A stretch of DNA of 64,000 nt from Prevotella sp. (lineage in GTDB: Bacteria; Bacteroidota; Bacteroidia; Bacteroidales; Bacteroidaceae): contig JAFSNG010000057.1 in NCBI GenBank assembly GCA_017447515.1, forward strand, positions 32,813-96,812, in the 5' to 3' direction. The position numbers and the translations under genes were made by a program. The notes beneath the pieces are model-generated. The model searched no databases and was not told the DNA's origin. It saw only the letters and a list, made by a program, of their open reading frames with translations. Shown piece by piece: positions 44,974 to 53,252 of the stretch (the first letter of the stretch is position 1; each line of letters begins with the position of its first letter).

Positions 44974-45456
44974 TTACTTGCTGATGTTCTGTGACACTTC
45001 CACCTTGGCGTGAATCACGTGATCGGTGGGAATCAGTAATTTTGAGGAAGAAACATACTTCAGAGGCACAGCGTCTAAGTCGCCAGTCTTCCTGCTGGTG
45101 GTGAAGCTGGCCACACCGTTGCAGAGGGGAACCGTAGTTCCGTTAGGCAGTTTCACTTCCTTGACGTCGATGATGAGACGCCTTTTCTGGTTGGTAAGCA
45201 CGCGCTGTTTCAGCGAGGTGCGTACACGTGCCGAAACCTGTGAACCTTTGGGGATTGCTACCTCGCCAGATTCCAATTTCACGTCATAGGCTGTAACCAA
45301 CTCTATCGTCTGACCTTCTTTCAGGTCATTGGCATTGATGTCCTGTGCTGCTACGACAGGAACTTCAGTTCCTGCTGTGAGCAAATGGTTGTCTTGAGCA
45401 CTTGCCTGGCAGAGTCCTGCCATCAGGGCTATCAAAAGAGATGCTATTTTCTTCAT
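44974..45456 (-). CDS. Secreted protein of unknown function
   Basis: A 160-residue protein with a signal peptide cleaved after QASAQ (residue 21) and a compact beta-rich mature domain with repeated V-x-V strands (GTEVPVVAAQDINANDLKEGQ, then LESGEVAIPKGSQVSARV). The pattern resembles small beta-barrel envelope domains in which a polar strand pair precedes a PxGS turn. I do not recognise a named family. It starts 13 bp after the amber-interrupted secreted gene, in the same direction, so the two probably form an operon. The 3' end lies 11 bp from the converging cyclophilin gene. Confidence 0.6.
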   Translation of the reverse strand: MKKIASLLIALMAGLCQASAQDNHLLTAGTEVPVVAAQDINANDLKEGQTIELVTAYDVKLESGEVAIPKGSQVSARVRTSLKQRVLTNQKRRLIIDVKEVKLPNGTTVPLCNGVASFTTSRKTGDLDAVPLKYVSSSKLLIPTDHVIHAKVEVSQNISK

Positions 45457-45469
45457 ATCCTATAAGGTA

Positions 45470-45983
45470 TTAATAGGTATAAATCTCACCAGTCATAGAA
45501 GCATGTCCATCTTGGAAGAATCCGCCAGACTGACTCTGCTGGCTCAACAAAAGTACGATACATCCGCCACGGGCAGCAGCCTCCTTGCGGATTTTCTTCA
45601 TCGTCTTCTCACTGAAGTGACCAGCGGTAGTAGAGAACGACCATGTACCTGTAGAGTGCTTCTCCACCTGTCCGAGCGACTTGAGTCCCAGCACTTCGTT
45701 CTTGTCGTTGACAATGCGCACCTTCTCCCAGTCTTTTTCAGACTCAATAAAGATTTTCTGCGACATTTGCTGTACGCGTCCGCTGGAGAAGCGCACCTCA
45801 GAGATTGCTGCACGTCCGATGATGTTGTTGACATCCTCGTTCTCGTAGCAGAACTTGATGTAGTAATCAGTCACTTCGCTAACCTAACCTTTGGCAATCG
45901 TACCGTTGTGGAAAACAACCTCGTCCTGAGCAGCACAGTTGATGCTGACAAAAAGGAACAAAACATAAAGTAATCTTTTCATA
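45470..45983 (-). pseudogene. Secreted protein interrupted by an in-frame amber codon
   Basis: From the ATG at 45983 the frame encodes a good signal peptide (MKRLLYVLFLFVSINCAAQ) and 13 further residues ending IAKG, then a TAG at 45887-45885, then continues in the same frame for 138 codons (VSEVTDYYIKF... to IYTY) with no other stop. Nothing else is wrong with the gene. The downstream part alone would begin at a GTG (45874) without a signal. The mature part is unlike any family I can name; QMSQKIFIESEKDWEKVRIV suggests a small alpha/beta domain. Possible causes are a recent nonsense mutation, a sequencing error, or readthrough. Confidence 0.7.
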
Positions 45984-46037
45984 ATCCAATATTGTTAAAG
46001 TTTTTATTTATCAATAATTATCAATTCTCATTCTTTG

Positions 46038-46111
46038 TGACCCCGTTGGGATTCAAACCCAAGACCTTCAGAACCGGAATCTGACGCTCTATTCAGCTAA
46101 GCTACGGGGCC
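46038..46111 (-). tRNA. tRNA-Arg (anticodon CCG)
   Basis: Reading leftwards, the 74-nt sequence folds fully: acceptor GGCCCCG/CGGGGTC, D stem GCTT/GAGC with a 9-nt loop, anticodon stem TCAGA/TCTGA with loop TTCCGGT (anticodon CCG at positions 34-36), T stem TTGGG/CCCAA with loop TTTGAAT, and discriminator A. It reads CGG arginine codons. The 3' CCA is not encoded. Confidence 0.92.
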
Positions 46112-46143
46112 AGATACAAAATCGTACCTTTGTTAAACGTGTG

Positions 46144-46151
46144 CAAAGATA
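46144..46151 (-). promoter_or_regulatory. -7 box for tRNA-Arg
   Basis: TATCTTTG on the minus strand, 32 bp before the tRNA 5' end. An opposing TACCTTTG at 46125-46132 on the plus strand faces it, and the two boxes together form a near-perfect inverted repeat. The region 45984-46337 otherwise holds the tRNA, a repeat tract and the asnA promoter. Confidence 0.5.
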
Positions 46152-46161
46152 CGATTTTTAA

Positions 46162-46196
46162 TTGATAATTGATAATTGACTATTGATAATTATGAT
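46162..46196. repeat. Heptamer tandem tract upstream of tRNA-Arg
   Basis: TTGATAA, TTGATAA, TTGACTA, TTGATAA, TTATGAT: five 7-bp units, of the same type as the tracts at 8519 and 63365. It lies where the -33 element of the tRNA promoter would be. Confidence 0.7.
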
Positions 46197-46280
46197 TTGT
46201 TAACAGGAAGGGTGCTTGGTGCAAATAGTTAGCAAAAATCAAGGATTTCTGTCAAATTGCAAAAATAATTGGAGTTTTTG

Positions 46281-46311
46281 TTTGCAAATTAATATTATTT
46301 GTGTACCTTTG
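46281..46311 (+). promoter_or_regulatory. Bacteroidetes promoter for asnA
   Basis: TTTG at 46281-46284, a 19-bp spacer, and TACCTTTG at 46304-46311. The leader to the ATG is about 21 nt. A full match to the -33/-7 consensus. Confidence 0.65.
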
Positions 46312-46337
46312 CACGCAAATTTGAAAATTACAAGGAA

Positions 46338-47375
46338 ATGAGTCAACTGATTACCCCCATTGATTACCATTCCCTGCTCGACACGAAACAGACCGAGCAG
46401 GGTATTAAACTGATTAAGGAGTTCTTCCAACAGAATATATCTACCGAGTTGCGCCTGCGTCGCGTGACAGCTCCGTTGTTTGTGCTGAAAGGACTGGGCA
46501 TCAACGACGACCTGAATGGTGTCGAGCGTGCTGTCACTTTCCCCATCAAGGACCTGGGCGATGCTCGTGCAGAGGTTGTTCACTCGCTGGCCAAATGGAA
46601 GCGACTGTCGTTGGCAGAATATAAGATTGAGCCGGGCTATGGCATCTATACGGATATGAACGCCATCCGTGCTGACGAGGAGTTGGATAACCTGCATTCG
46701 TTGTATGTGGACCAGTGGGACTGGGAGGCTGTGATTACGAAGGAACAGCGCACCATCAGCTATCTGAAGAACGTTGTGGAGCGCATTTATGCAGCCATTC
46801 GCCGTACGGAATATCTGACCTGTGAGACTTATCCGCAGATCAAGCCCTTCCTGCCTGAGAAAATTCACTTCATCCACGCCGAGGAGCTGTTGAAGATGTA
46901 TCCCGACAAGACGCCGAAGGAGCGCGAGGATGCTATCTGCGAGGCTTACGGTGCTGTATTTATAATAGGTATAGGCGGAAAGCTGAGCAACGGGGAGAAG
47001 CATGACGGACGTGCGCCGGACTACGACGACTGGAGCACCGTTGGCGAGAATGGTCTTGAGGGCTTGAACGGTGATATCCTCATCTGGTATCCTGTCTTAG
47101 GCCGTTCGTTTGAATTGTCGTCAATGGGTATCCGTGTGGATAAGGAAAGCCTGCTGCGTCAGTTGAAGATAGAAGGCAAGGAAGAACGCGAGTCGTTGTA
47201 TTTCCATCAGAAACTGCTGAACGACGAGTTGCCTTTGTCCATCGGTGGTGGTATTGGTCAGAGCCGTCTCTGCATGGTGCTGTTGCATAAGGGTCACATT
47301 GGCGAAATCCAAGCCAGCATCTGGCCTGACGATATGCGTGCAGAGTGCAAGAAACTTGGAATGCCGCTGATTTGA
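46338..47375 (+). CDS. asnA: Aspartate-ammonia ligase
   Basis: The 345-residue protein is the ammonia-dependent asparagine synthetase, which resembles class II aminoacyl-tRNA synthetases. Near the N-terminus are RLRRVTAPLFV and GVERAVTF, and toward the end are DILIWYPVLGRSFELSSMGIRVD and GGGIGQSRLCM, the ATP and aspartate-binding stretch. Length is close to E. coli AsnA (330). The start is the ATG at 46338, 26 bp downstream of the -7 box; an upstream frame extension overlaps the promoter. It converges with dnaX, with 19 bp between. Confidence 0.95.
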   Translation: MSQLITPIDYHSLLDTKQTEQGIKLIKEFFQQNISTELRLRRVTAPLFVLKGLGINDDLNGVERAVTFPIKDLGDARAEVVHSLAKWKRLSLAEYKIEPGYGIYTDMNAIRADEELDNLHSLYVDQWDWEAVITKEQRTISYLKNVVERIYAAIRRTEYLTCETYPQIKPFLPEKIHFIHAEELLKMYPDKTPKEREDAICEAYGAVFIIGIGGKLSNGEKHDGRAPDYDDWSTVGENGLEGLNGDILIWYPVLGRSFELSSMGIRVDKESLLRQLKIEGKEERESLYFHQKLLNDELPLSIGGGIGQSRLCMVLLHKGHIGEIQASIWPDDMRAECKKLGMPLI

Positions 47376-47394
47376 TGGAAGAAGGAAGATGGCG

Positions 47395-49155
47395 TTAGGC
47401 TAGATTCAAATCGAATACTTCCCTCAGTTTTGCTACTGAGGGATTTTCTTTTTCCATCAGTTCGTATTGTTCACGGCGCGAAAGGATGCGCTCGCCTTTT
47501 TTGTGTTCAGCGACACGCATGGAGAGCGTGATGTCCTGATTGTGGAGGTCGCGTTTCAGGGTGTTGACAATGCTGCCCTTAATCTGCTCCATCTGTTCCA
47601 TCGCCAGTTGGTTTTCCACCACGACTTCAAGGGCAGGGAATTCCGTAATGATGGGATTCATGTTCTTCATGCGTGTGGCGATGCCGCTCAGGTGTTGCGG
47701 CATACGGTTACACATCGACAGCCACTCAATCTGGAGTTCCTCAGGGGTGAAAGGCTGATTGCTGTCAGCAGCGTTGGCACCTTGCGGATTGTCAGTGGCA
47801 TCAGCTGTCTGACTGCCACTGGTCTTCTGGCGCATATTTCCCCAAGAGAGGCTGATGCTGCTCTTGAGTTTGGGGGCGCGTGCGGTAGGTGTCGTAGGAC
47901 GGGTAGGTTGAGAAGGCTGGGTAGATCTTGTCGGGGTTGATGCAGCAGACTCAGCCACAGCTACCTGCGGGGCTGTGGTCTTGGGCTGAGACTGCTGAAT
48001 CAGTTGCTTAAACAGGGATTTCAATCTTCTGGGCTTACGCCCACTGCCAGGCGCATCCTCTGGCTGGGTAATCTGCGCTATCTCGATGAGCGTCAGCTCT
48101 ACCAGCAGGCGTTTGTTGTTTGACTGTCGGTAGTTGATGTCGCACTGGTTCATCAGCTGCAGCGCTTTATAGAGGAATGGGGTGGGGCACTTCTGTGCCT
48201 GCTGCTGATAACGCTGGCGCTGTTGGTCGCTGACCTCTAAGAGCGGCAATGTCTGCGGGTCTTTTGCCATCAGGACGTTGCGCACATGCTTGGCCAGTCC
48301 CTGAACGAGCAGTCCACCGTCGAAGCCCTTGTTGATAATCTGGTTGAGCAGCACCATGATGTCTGCCACCTTATTAATAATAGAGAGGTCAATGATCTGG
48401 AAGTAGTTCTCCGAGTCGAGCACGTTCAGGTCTTCTATCACCTTCTGGTAAGTGATGTTGCCCTGACAGAAGGATACTGCCTGGTCGAAGATGCTCAAAG
48501 CATCACGCATACCGCCATCGGCCTTCTCGGCAATCACTGCCAGTGCCTCTTCCTCGTAGGTGATGCCCTCCTTCTCAGCCACCGCCTTCAGGTGGTCGAT
48601 GGTGTTGCGGACGGTCATGCGCTCGAAGTCGTAAATCTGGCAACGACTCAGGATGGTTGGCAGAATCTTATGTTTCTCCGTTGTAGCGAGGATGAAGATG
48701 ACGTGTGCGGGCGGCTCTTCCAACGTCTTCAGGAAGGCGTTGAAAGCTGCTGTAGACAGCATGTGAACCTCATCAATGATAAACACCTTGTACTTGCCAA
48801 CCTGCGGCGGGATGCGCGTCTGCTCCATCAGCGTCTTGATGTGCTCCACGCTGTTGTTCGAGGCAGCATCGAGCTCAAAGATGTTAAACGAGCGTTGTTC
48901 GTTGAACGCCTGACACGACTCACACTGTCCGCAAGCCTCACCGTCCTCCGTGGGCGACATACAGTTGATGGCCTTCGCAAAGATGCGTGCGCAGGTGGTC
49001 TTACCCACACCACGCGGTCCGCAGAAGAGGTAGGCATGAGCCAGTTTTCCGCTCTTGACGGCGTTCTTCAGCGTCGTGGTCAGTGCCTGCTGTCCCACCA
49101 CCGTGTCAAACGTTGTTGGCCTGTATTTTCTGGCCGAAACAATATATTCTTCCAT
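47395..49155 (-). CDS. dnaX: DNA polymerase III gamma/tau subunit
   Basis: A 586-residue protein starting with the clamp-loader AAA+ domain: Walker A GPRGVGKTT near residue 47-55, a four-cysteine zinc motif (CMSPTEDGEACGQCESC near 65-82), Walker B IDEVHML near 126 and sensor 1 ATTEKHKILPTILSRCQ near 155, including the SRC motif. The domain ends near residue 370, then comes a low-complexity linker (RSTQPSQPTRPTT) and a C-terminal domain that binds polymerase alpha. With HolB it forms the clamp loader. I see no obvious slippery sequence for a shorter gamma product, though I searched by eye only. Confidence 0.95.
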   Translation of the reverse strand: MEEYIVSARKYRPTTFDTVVGQQALTTTLKNAVKSGKLAHAYLFCGPRGVGKTTCARIFAKAINCMSPTEDGEACGQCESCQAFNEQRSFNIFELDAASNNSVEHIKTLMEQTRIPPQVGKYKVFIIDEVHMLSTAAFNAFLKTLEEPPAHVIFILATTEKHKILPTILSRCQIYDFERMTVRNTIDHLKAVAEKEGITYEEEALAVIAEKADGGMRDALSIFDQAVSFCQGNITYQKVIEDLNVLDSENYFQIIDLSIINKVADIMVLLNQIINKGFDGGLLVQGLAKHVRNVLMAKDPQTLPLLEVSDQQRQRYQQQAQKCPTPFLYKALQLMNQCDINYRQSNNKRLLVELTLIEIAQITQPEDAPGSGRKPRRLKSLFKQLIQQSQPKTTAPQVAVAESAASTPTRSTQPSQPTRPTTPTARAPKLKSSISLSWGNMRQKTSGSQTADATDNPQGANAADSNQPFTPEELQIEWLSMCNRMPQHLSGIATRMKNMNPIITEFPALEVVVENQLAMEQMEQIKGSIVNTLKRDLHNQDITLSMRVAEHKKGERILSRREQYELMEKENPSVAKLREVFDLNLA

Positions 49156-49176
49156 AATATTTTAAGATTGTGACTG

Positions 49177-49184
49177 CAAAGATA
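49177..49184 (-). promoter_or_regulatory. -7 box for dnaX
   Basis: TATCTTTG on the minus strand, ending 21 bp before the dnaX ATG. No clear -33 TTTG. A short heptamer-like GTGAAAA doublet is just upstream. Confidence 0.5.
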
Positions 49185-49244
49185 CGAAAATAAGTGAAAA
49201 GTGAAAAATTTGCTTCCGCGATGATGTATTTGCTAATTTTTTTG

Positions 49245-49252
49245 TAATTTTG
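49245..49252 (+). promoter_or_regulatory. -7 box for the FtsB-like gene
   Basis: TAATTTTG ending 21 bp before the ATG at 49274. The earlier in-frame start at 49250 lies within the box and is rejected. Confidence 0.5.
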
Positions 49253-49273
49253 CAAGCGAAAAGAGAATTTATT

Positions 49274-49615
49274 ATGAAGAAGATGAAATCGTTCCTGCTG
49301 CGAATCTTGCATATTCCGGCGTTGAAGTATATCGTGGTGACCATCCTGGCGGTGGTGCTGATAGGTTTTGTGGACGAGAATAGCGTGTGGCATCACATGC
49401 GTAATACACAGCGTATCAGCGAGTTGGAAGACGAGATAGAGAAGTACGACAATCAGAATCAGCGCAACCAGGCTCAGATTCGTGAGCTGGACAGCAATCC
49501 GAAGGCCATTGAGAAGATAGGCCGTGAGCGCTATTTCATGAAGGCTGACGACGAGGACATCTTCGTGCTCAGTGACGACCAGAAAGAGGAGGAACCGCAT
49601 GCGACAACTGAGTAA
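49274..49615 (+). CDS. FtsB/DivIC-like septum formation initiator
   Basis: A 113-residue bitopic protein: short cytoplasmic N-terminus, one membrane span (about residues 21-38, YIVVTILAVVLIGFVD), then a coiled coil (ISELEDEIEKYDNQNQRNQAQIREL) and an ERYFMKADDEDIF end that matches the FtsB/DivIC family. It joins FtsL and FtsQ in the divisome to activate septal wall synthesis. It overlaps the next gene by 17 bp, and its position near dnaX, not in the mur cluster, is usual for Bacteroidetes. Confidence 0.88.
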   Translation: MKKMKSFLLRILHIPALKYIVVTILAVVLIGFVDENSVWHHMRNTQRISELEDEIEKYDNQNQRNQAQIRELDSNPKAIEKIGRERYFMKADDEDIFVLSDDQKEEEPHATTE

Positions 49616-50003
49616 TGTTGAGACCGCCCTCCTGCTGTTGGGAGGTTTGCTGATGGTCGTCGGCTCTGGTGCCAGCCTGTTTCTGCAGTCATGGGCACCC
49701 TACGTGTTTGCCCCAGGAGCCGTGTTGTTTGCGGCTATGCAACTGCGCCAGCGTTACGAGGGCCAAAATTTTGTCATCCGTCGCCTGCGTCGTATGCTCA
49801 TCATCAGTGATGTGCTGTTTCTGTTGGCAGCGTTGTTGATGTTCGCCAACGAAAGCAACTTCCTCGGCATCCAGTACCTCTCATATATAAAATATGTACA
49901 CAACAACTGGATTGTGGTGTTGTTGGTGGCAGCGGTTTTGCAGCTCTATGCAAGCCACAGAATAGCCAATGAGCTGGAGAAAGACGCAAAAAATGCTAAA
50001 TAA
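49599..50003 (+). CDS. Small four-span membrane protein of unknown function
   Basis: A 134-residue protein with four predicted membrane spans (about 7-25, 30-45, 67-87, 102-120) separated by short basic loops (LRRMLIISD, a positively charged cytoplasmic side). I do not recognise a family. The ATG at 49599 overlaps the FtsB-like stop by 17 bp and is preceded by a strong purine stretch (AAGAGGAGGAAC), unusual for this genome, so translation is probably coupled. Position suggests a link to the cell envelope, but no function is shown. Confidence 0.65.
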   Translation: MRQLSNVETALLLLGGLLMVVGSGASLFLQSWAPYVFAPGAVLFAAMQLRQRYEGQNFVIRRLRRMLIISDVLFLLAALLMFANESNFLGIQYLSYIKYVHNNWIVVLLVAAVLQLYASHRIANELEKDAKNAK

Positions 50004-50058
50004 TTGCTCAAATGTTTTAAAATGAGCAAATATTTTTCCTTATTTCGCGAGAACATTG

Positions 50059-50066
50059 TACATTTG
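50059..50066 (+). promoter_or_regulatory. -7 box for the DUF4369-pyrC operon
   Basis: TACATTTG ending 33 bp before the ATG at 50100. The frame upstream of 50100 crosses it, so the shorter start is preferred. Confidence 0.45.
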
Positions 50067-50099
50067 CATTCGATTTCAAGAATTACTTATCGATTGTCT

Positions 50100-50900
50100 A
50101 TGAACAAAATTCTATACGCGTCCCTCGTGGTAGCTCTGTTTACCTCTTGTGCCAGTTCCTATAATGTGACAGGCTCATCGTCATTGTCTGCCCTTGATGG
50201 GAGCAAGCTTTATCTGAAAGCCCTGAAGTCTGGCGAAATCCGTAATATCGACTCCTGTGACGTTGTTCATGGTGAGTTCCATTTTGCTGGACTGCTGGAT
50301 ACTGTCCGTGTGGCAGACCTCTTTATGGACGACGAGGTGTTGTTGCCTGTCGTGCTGGAGGAGGGTGACATTCAGGTAAAGATTGGCCCTGCAGGTCCCA
50401 GCGTGGGAGGAACGCCCCTGAACGACAGCCTCTATAGTTTCTTGGACAAGCACAATCAGTTGATTAACCAGATGAATGAGTTGGGCCACAAGCAGAACCA
50501 GATGATTCTGGAAGGCATTGACGAAGAAACCATTGCTGAACAGCTGAATGCTGAGGCTGCGCGTATCACTGCCGAGGAGGACGACCTTGTGACGAAATTC
50601 ATCGAGGACAATTTTGACAATGTACTTGGTCCTGGCGTATTCAGGATGATTGTCAGCCAGTATCGCTTCCCCATACTTACCCCTCAGATAGAGTATATCA
50701 TGTCGAAGGCTACGGATACGTTCAAGAAAGACCGCTTTGTAAAGGAATACTACGCTACAGCACAGGAAAACGAAGAACGTATGAACGGTCTGAAAGAACC
50801 TGCTGGGGCAGTACCGGCACAAACGCCTGCACCTGCACAGTTGGCTACAGACTCGCTGATGCCTCAGGCCGCTCCTTTGACCAACGTCCCTAAGCCATGA
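50100..50900 (+). CDS. DUF4369-domain lipoprotein
   Basis: A 266-residue lipoprotein (lipobox LFTSC, near residue 17) with an N-terminal DUF4369 domain (about 25-120, GSKLYLKALKSGEIRNIDSC ... VVLEEGDIQVKIG), a helical middle (about 125-225) and a flexible Pro/Ala-rich C-terminus (PAGAVPAQTPAPAQ). In other Bacteroidetes this domain often precedes thioredoxin-like domains; here no thioredoxin follows. Probably located at the outer membrane. The stop overlaps pyrC by 4 bp, an unexpected partner for a biosynthetic gene. Confidence 0.8.
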   Translation: MNKILYASLVVALFTSCASSYNVTGSSSLSALDGSKLYLKALKSGEIRNIDSCDVVHGEFHFAGLLDTVRVADLFMDDEVLLPVVLEEGDIQVKIGPAGPSVGGTPLNDSLYSFLDKHNQLINQMNELGHKQNQMILEGIDEETIAEQLNAEAARITAEEDDLVTKFIEDNFDNVLGPGVFRMIVSQYRFPILTPQIEYIMSKATDTFKKDRFVKEYYATAQENEERMNGLKEPAGAVPAQTPAPAQLATDSLMPQAAPLTNVPKP

Positions 50901-52255
50901 GACTGCTGATAAAGGGAGGACATATCGTCAACGAAGGACGGACCTCAGACGGTTGTATCGTCATTGAGGACGGAATAATCATAGAGGTAAGAGATGAGAA
51001 GGAAGATGTTGAAAATCAGCCATCAGATTTCGATGAAGTCATTGATGCCTCGGGCTGTTATGTGTTGCCAGGCGTCATTGACGACCACGTACACTTCCGT
51101 GAGCCAGGTCTGACTGCAAAGGCAGACATCGATACTGAAAGCCGTGCTGCTGCTGCAGGTGGTGTGACGAGTTATTTCGATATGCCCAACTGTGTGCCGC
51201 AGACCACTACGCTGGAGGCTTTGGAAGAGAAATTCGCGCTGGCTCGTGAGAAAAGCCACGTCAACTACTCGTTCTTCTTTGGTGCTACCAACGACAATAG
51301 CGACCTTTTTGCCCAACTGCCTGCTGAGCGCATTCCTGGCGTCAAGCTCTTTATGGGTTCGTCGACAGGCAATATGCTGGTTGACAGGCAGGAGGCGTTG
51401 GAGCGTATCTTCAAGAATTGCAAGCTGCCCCTGATGGCGCATTGTGAGGATACGGACATCATCAACCGCAATATGGAGGAGGCCAAGAAGGCCTGGGGTG
51501 ATGACCCTCAGGTGGGTTTGCACGCCTTGATTCGTAGTGAGGAAGCCTGTCTGGCATCTTCGCGCAAGGCCGTAGAACTGGCCAAGAAATATGGCACCCG
51601 CCTGCATGTTGCCCATGTCTCTACCGCCGAAGAGCTGGAGCTTTTCCCAGCGTGTCGCGATTCCGTCGCGACAAACATCACCGCTGAGGCCTGCGTGGGG
51701 CATCTTTATTTCACCCAGCTCGACCATGAGCGCCTGGGGGCTAAAATCAAGGTGAACCCCGCTATCAAGACTCCCGTCGACCAGTTTATGTTGCGTGAGG
51801 CACTGAACGATGGCCGTATTGCCGTGGTAGCTACTGACCACGCCCCTCATTTGTTGGAGCGGAAGCAGGGCGGTTGCGTGAAGGCTGCCTCAGGAATGCC
51901 GATGATTCAGTTCTCGCTGGTCACCATGCTGGAACTGGTGGATGCCGGAGTGCTGACAATAGAACGGTTGGTAGAGCTGATGTGTCACAACCCAGCCCGA
52001 TTGTTTGGTGTCCAGCAGCGTGGCTTTTTGCGTAAAGGCTATCGCGCTGATATCACCGTCGTACGTCCGAAGTCACCCTGGACTGTGACTACCGACGTCA
52101 TAGAGAGTAAGTGTAAATGGAGTCCGATGGAGGGTCATACCTTCAATTGGAAGGTAGAGCGTACCTTGTGTAATGGTCACTCTGTCTATGCCAACGGACA
52201 AGTGAATACTCATATTATTGGAGAAAAAATCCGCTTTAATCATTCCGAGTTATGA
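50897..52255 (+). CDS. pyrC: Dihydroorotase
   Basis: A 452-residue amidohydrolase of the class I dihydroorotase type. The first metal motif is DDHVHFREPG (H64, H66), then DMPNCVPQTT near 100, the middle metal ligands H around 160 and 235 (AHCEDTD, HVAHVST) and the last aspartate in VVATDHAPH near 310. It closes N-carbamoyl-aspartate to dihydroorotate in pyrimidine synthesis. ATG at 50897 overlaps the DUF4369 gene; the stop overlaps the metallophosphoesterase gene by 4 bp. All zinc residues are present, so it should be active. Confidence 0.93.
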   Translation: MRLLIKGGHIVNEGRTSDGCIVIEDGIIIEVRDEKEDVENQPSDFDEVIDASGCYVLPGVIDDHVHFREPGLTAKADIDTESRAAAAGGVTSYFDMPNCVPQTTTLEALEEKFALAREKSHVNYSFFFGATNDNSDLFAQLPAERIPGVKLFMGSSTGNMLVDRQEALERIFKNCKLPLMAHCEDTDIINRNMEEAKKAWGDDPQVGLHALIRSEEACLASSRKAVELAKKYGTRLHVAHVSTAEELELFPACRDSVATNITAEACVGHLYFTQLDHERLGAKIKVNPAIKTPVDQFMLREALNDGRIAVVATDHAPHLLERKQGGCVKAASGMPMIQFSLVTMLELVDAGVLTIERLVELMCHNPARLFGVQQRGFLRKGYRADITVVRPKSPWTVTTDVIESKCKWSPMEGHTFNWKVERTLCNGHSVYANGQVNTHIIGEKIRFNHSEL

Positions 52256-53214
52256 TAGCCCGTTATGCCATTCCTTTTTTCTTTGTGATGGGACTCATCG
52301 TAGTTCCCCTGGTACTTTCACTCCTGTGCCGTTGGCTCATGCCTCGCAAGCATTGGAAGAAAGGCGCCTTCGCGTGTACATTAATTATATGGGCCCTGGT
52401 GCTCTATGGCCATTTCGTGGTCTTCCAGTCGTTTGAGGTGCATTGTTACACCTTCGTTTCTGCCGACCTGCCCAAGGCTTTCGACGGTTATCGTATTGTG
52501 CAGTTCAGCGACGCCCATGTGGGTTCGCAGTCAAATAGTCCTGAGGGTATGTTGCAGCGAGCCATTGACAGCATCAACGCGCTCCAGCCTGACGTGATAG
52601 TTTTTACAGGCGATTTGGAGAATTTGCATCCTGACGAACTGCAGGAGCACATGGGATTGCTCAAACAGCTGCATGCCAAGGATGGCGTGTATAGCGTTAT
52701 GGGTAATCACGACTATCCCACCTATCTGGACTGTGACGAAGCCACCAAAGCCCGTCTTGTCAAAGAGACAGAGCAGGCGGAACGGCAGATGGGCTGGCGC
52801 CTGTTGCTCAACGAGCGCAGTATTATTCGTCGCGACTCTGACTCCATTGTCATTGCCGGTATGGAGAACTGGGGCAAGGTGAAGCGTATGCCTCGCAAGG
52901 GTGATGTCAAGAAGACGCTGGCAGGCATTAGCGACAATGCCTTTGTCGTGATGCTTCAGCACGATCCAACCTGTTGGCGCGAGAAGATTCTGCCTGAGTG
53001 TAAGGCACAGCTGACGCTTAGCGGACATACACATGGCGGACAGTTCGAAGTCTTTGGCTTGTCACCGGCTGCACTTTCTTACGACGAATGGGGAGGCTGG
53101 ACTTATGAGGCCGACCGTGGCATTTACGTGTCTACAGGATTGGGCGCTCTCATTCCCTTCCGTTTGGGACTCCCAGGAGAGATTGCAGTCATTGAGTTGA
53201 AGTCGAAAAAATGA
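52252..53214 (+). CDS. Membrane-anchored metallophosphoesterase
   Basis: The 320-residue protein has two N-terminal membrane spans (about 5-25 and 38-58) and a calcineurin-type phosphoesterase domain with all metal motifs: FSDAHVG near 88, GDLEN near 121, GNHDYP near 151, and GHTHGGQ near 258. That set resembles YkuE/LpxH-like enzymes; YkuE-type members are membrane-facing and of uncertain substrate. A phosphoester of a membrane lipid precursor is a plausible substrate but not shown. Overlaps pyrC by 4 bp, and the acyltransferase gene follows after 38 bp. Confidence 0.83.
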   Translation: MIARYAIPFFFVMGLIVVPLVLSLLCRWLMPRKHWKKGAFACTLIIWALVLYGHFVVFQSFEVHCYTFVSADLPKAFDGYRIVQFSDAHVGSQSNSPEGMLQRAIDSINALQPDVIVFTGDLENLHPDELQEHMGLLKQLHAKDGVYSVMGNHDYPTYLDCDEATKARLVKETEQAERQMGWRLLLNERSIIRRDSDSIVIAGMENWGKVKRMPRKGDVKKTLAGISDNAFVVMLQHDPTCWREKILPECKAQLTLSGHTHGGQFEVFGLSPAALSYDEWGGWTYEADRGIYVSTGLGALIPFRLGLPGEIAVIELKSKK

Positions 53215-53240
53215 GAATTCGTGTAATTCGTGAAATTCGT
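53215..53240. repeat. 9-bp tandem tract (AATTCGTG-like)
   Basis: GAATTCGT, GTAATTCGT, GAAATTCGT: three units of 8-9 bp starting right after the phosphoesterase stop codon. They fill most of the 38-bp gap before the acyltransferase gene. Confidence 0.6.
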
Positions 53241-53252
53241 TGTTTCTAAAAT

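Noticed and set aside
45874-45876. Starting the amber-interrupted gene at the GTG after the stop
   Set aside because: It would leave a cytoplasmic protein without the signal peptide that lies in frame just upstream; the longer reading explains the sequence better.
46038-46111. That the local tRNA could suppress the amber codon
   Set aside because: The anticodon is CCG, which reads arginine CGG, not TAG.
47395-49155. Programmed frameshift in dnaX to make gamma
   Set aside because: I saw no convincing slippery A/T run with a following stem by eye; a search for it would be needed to exclude it.
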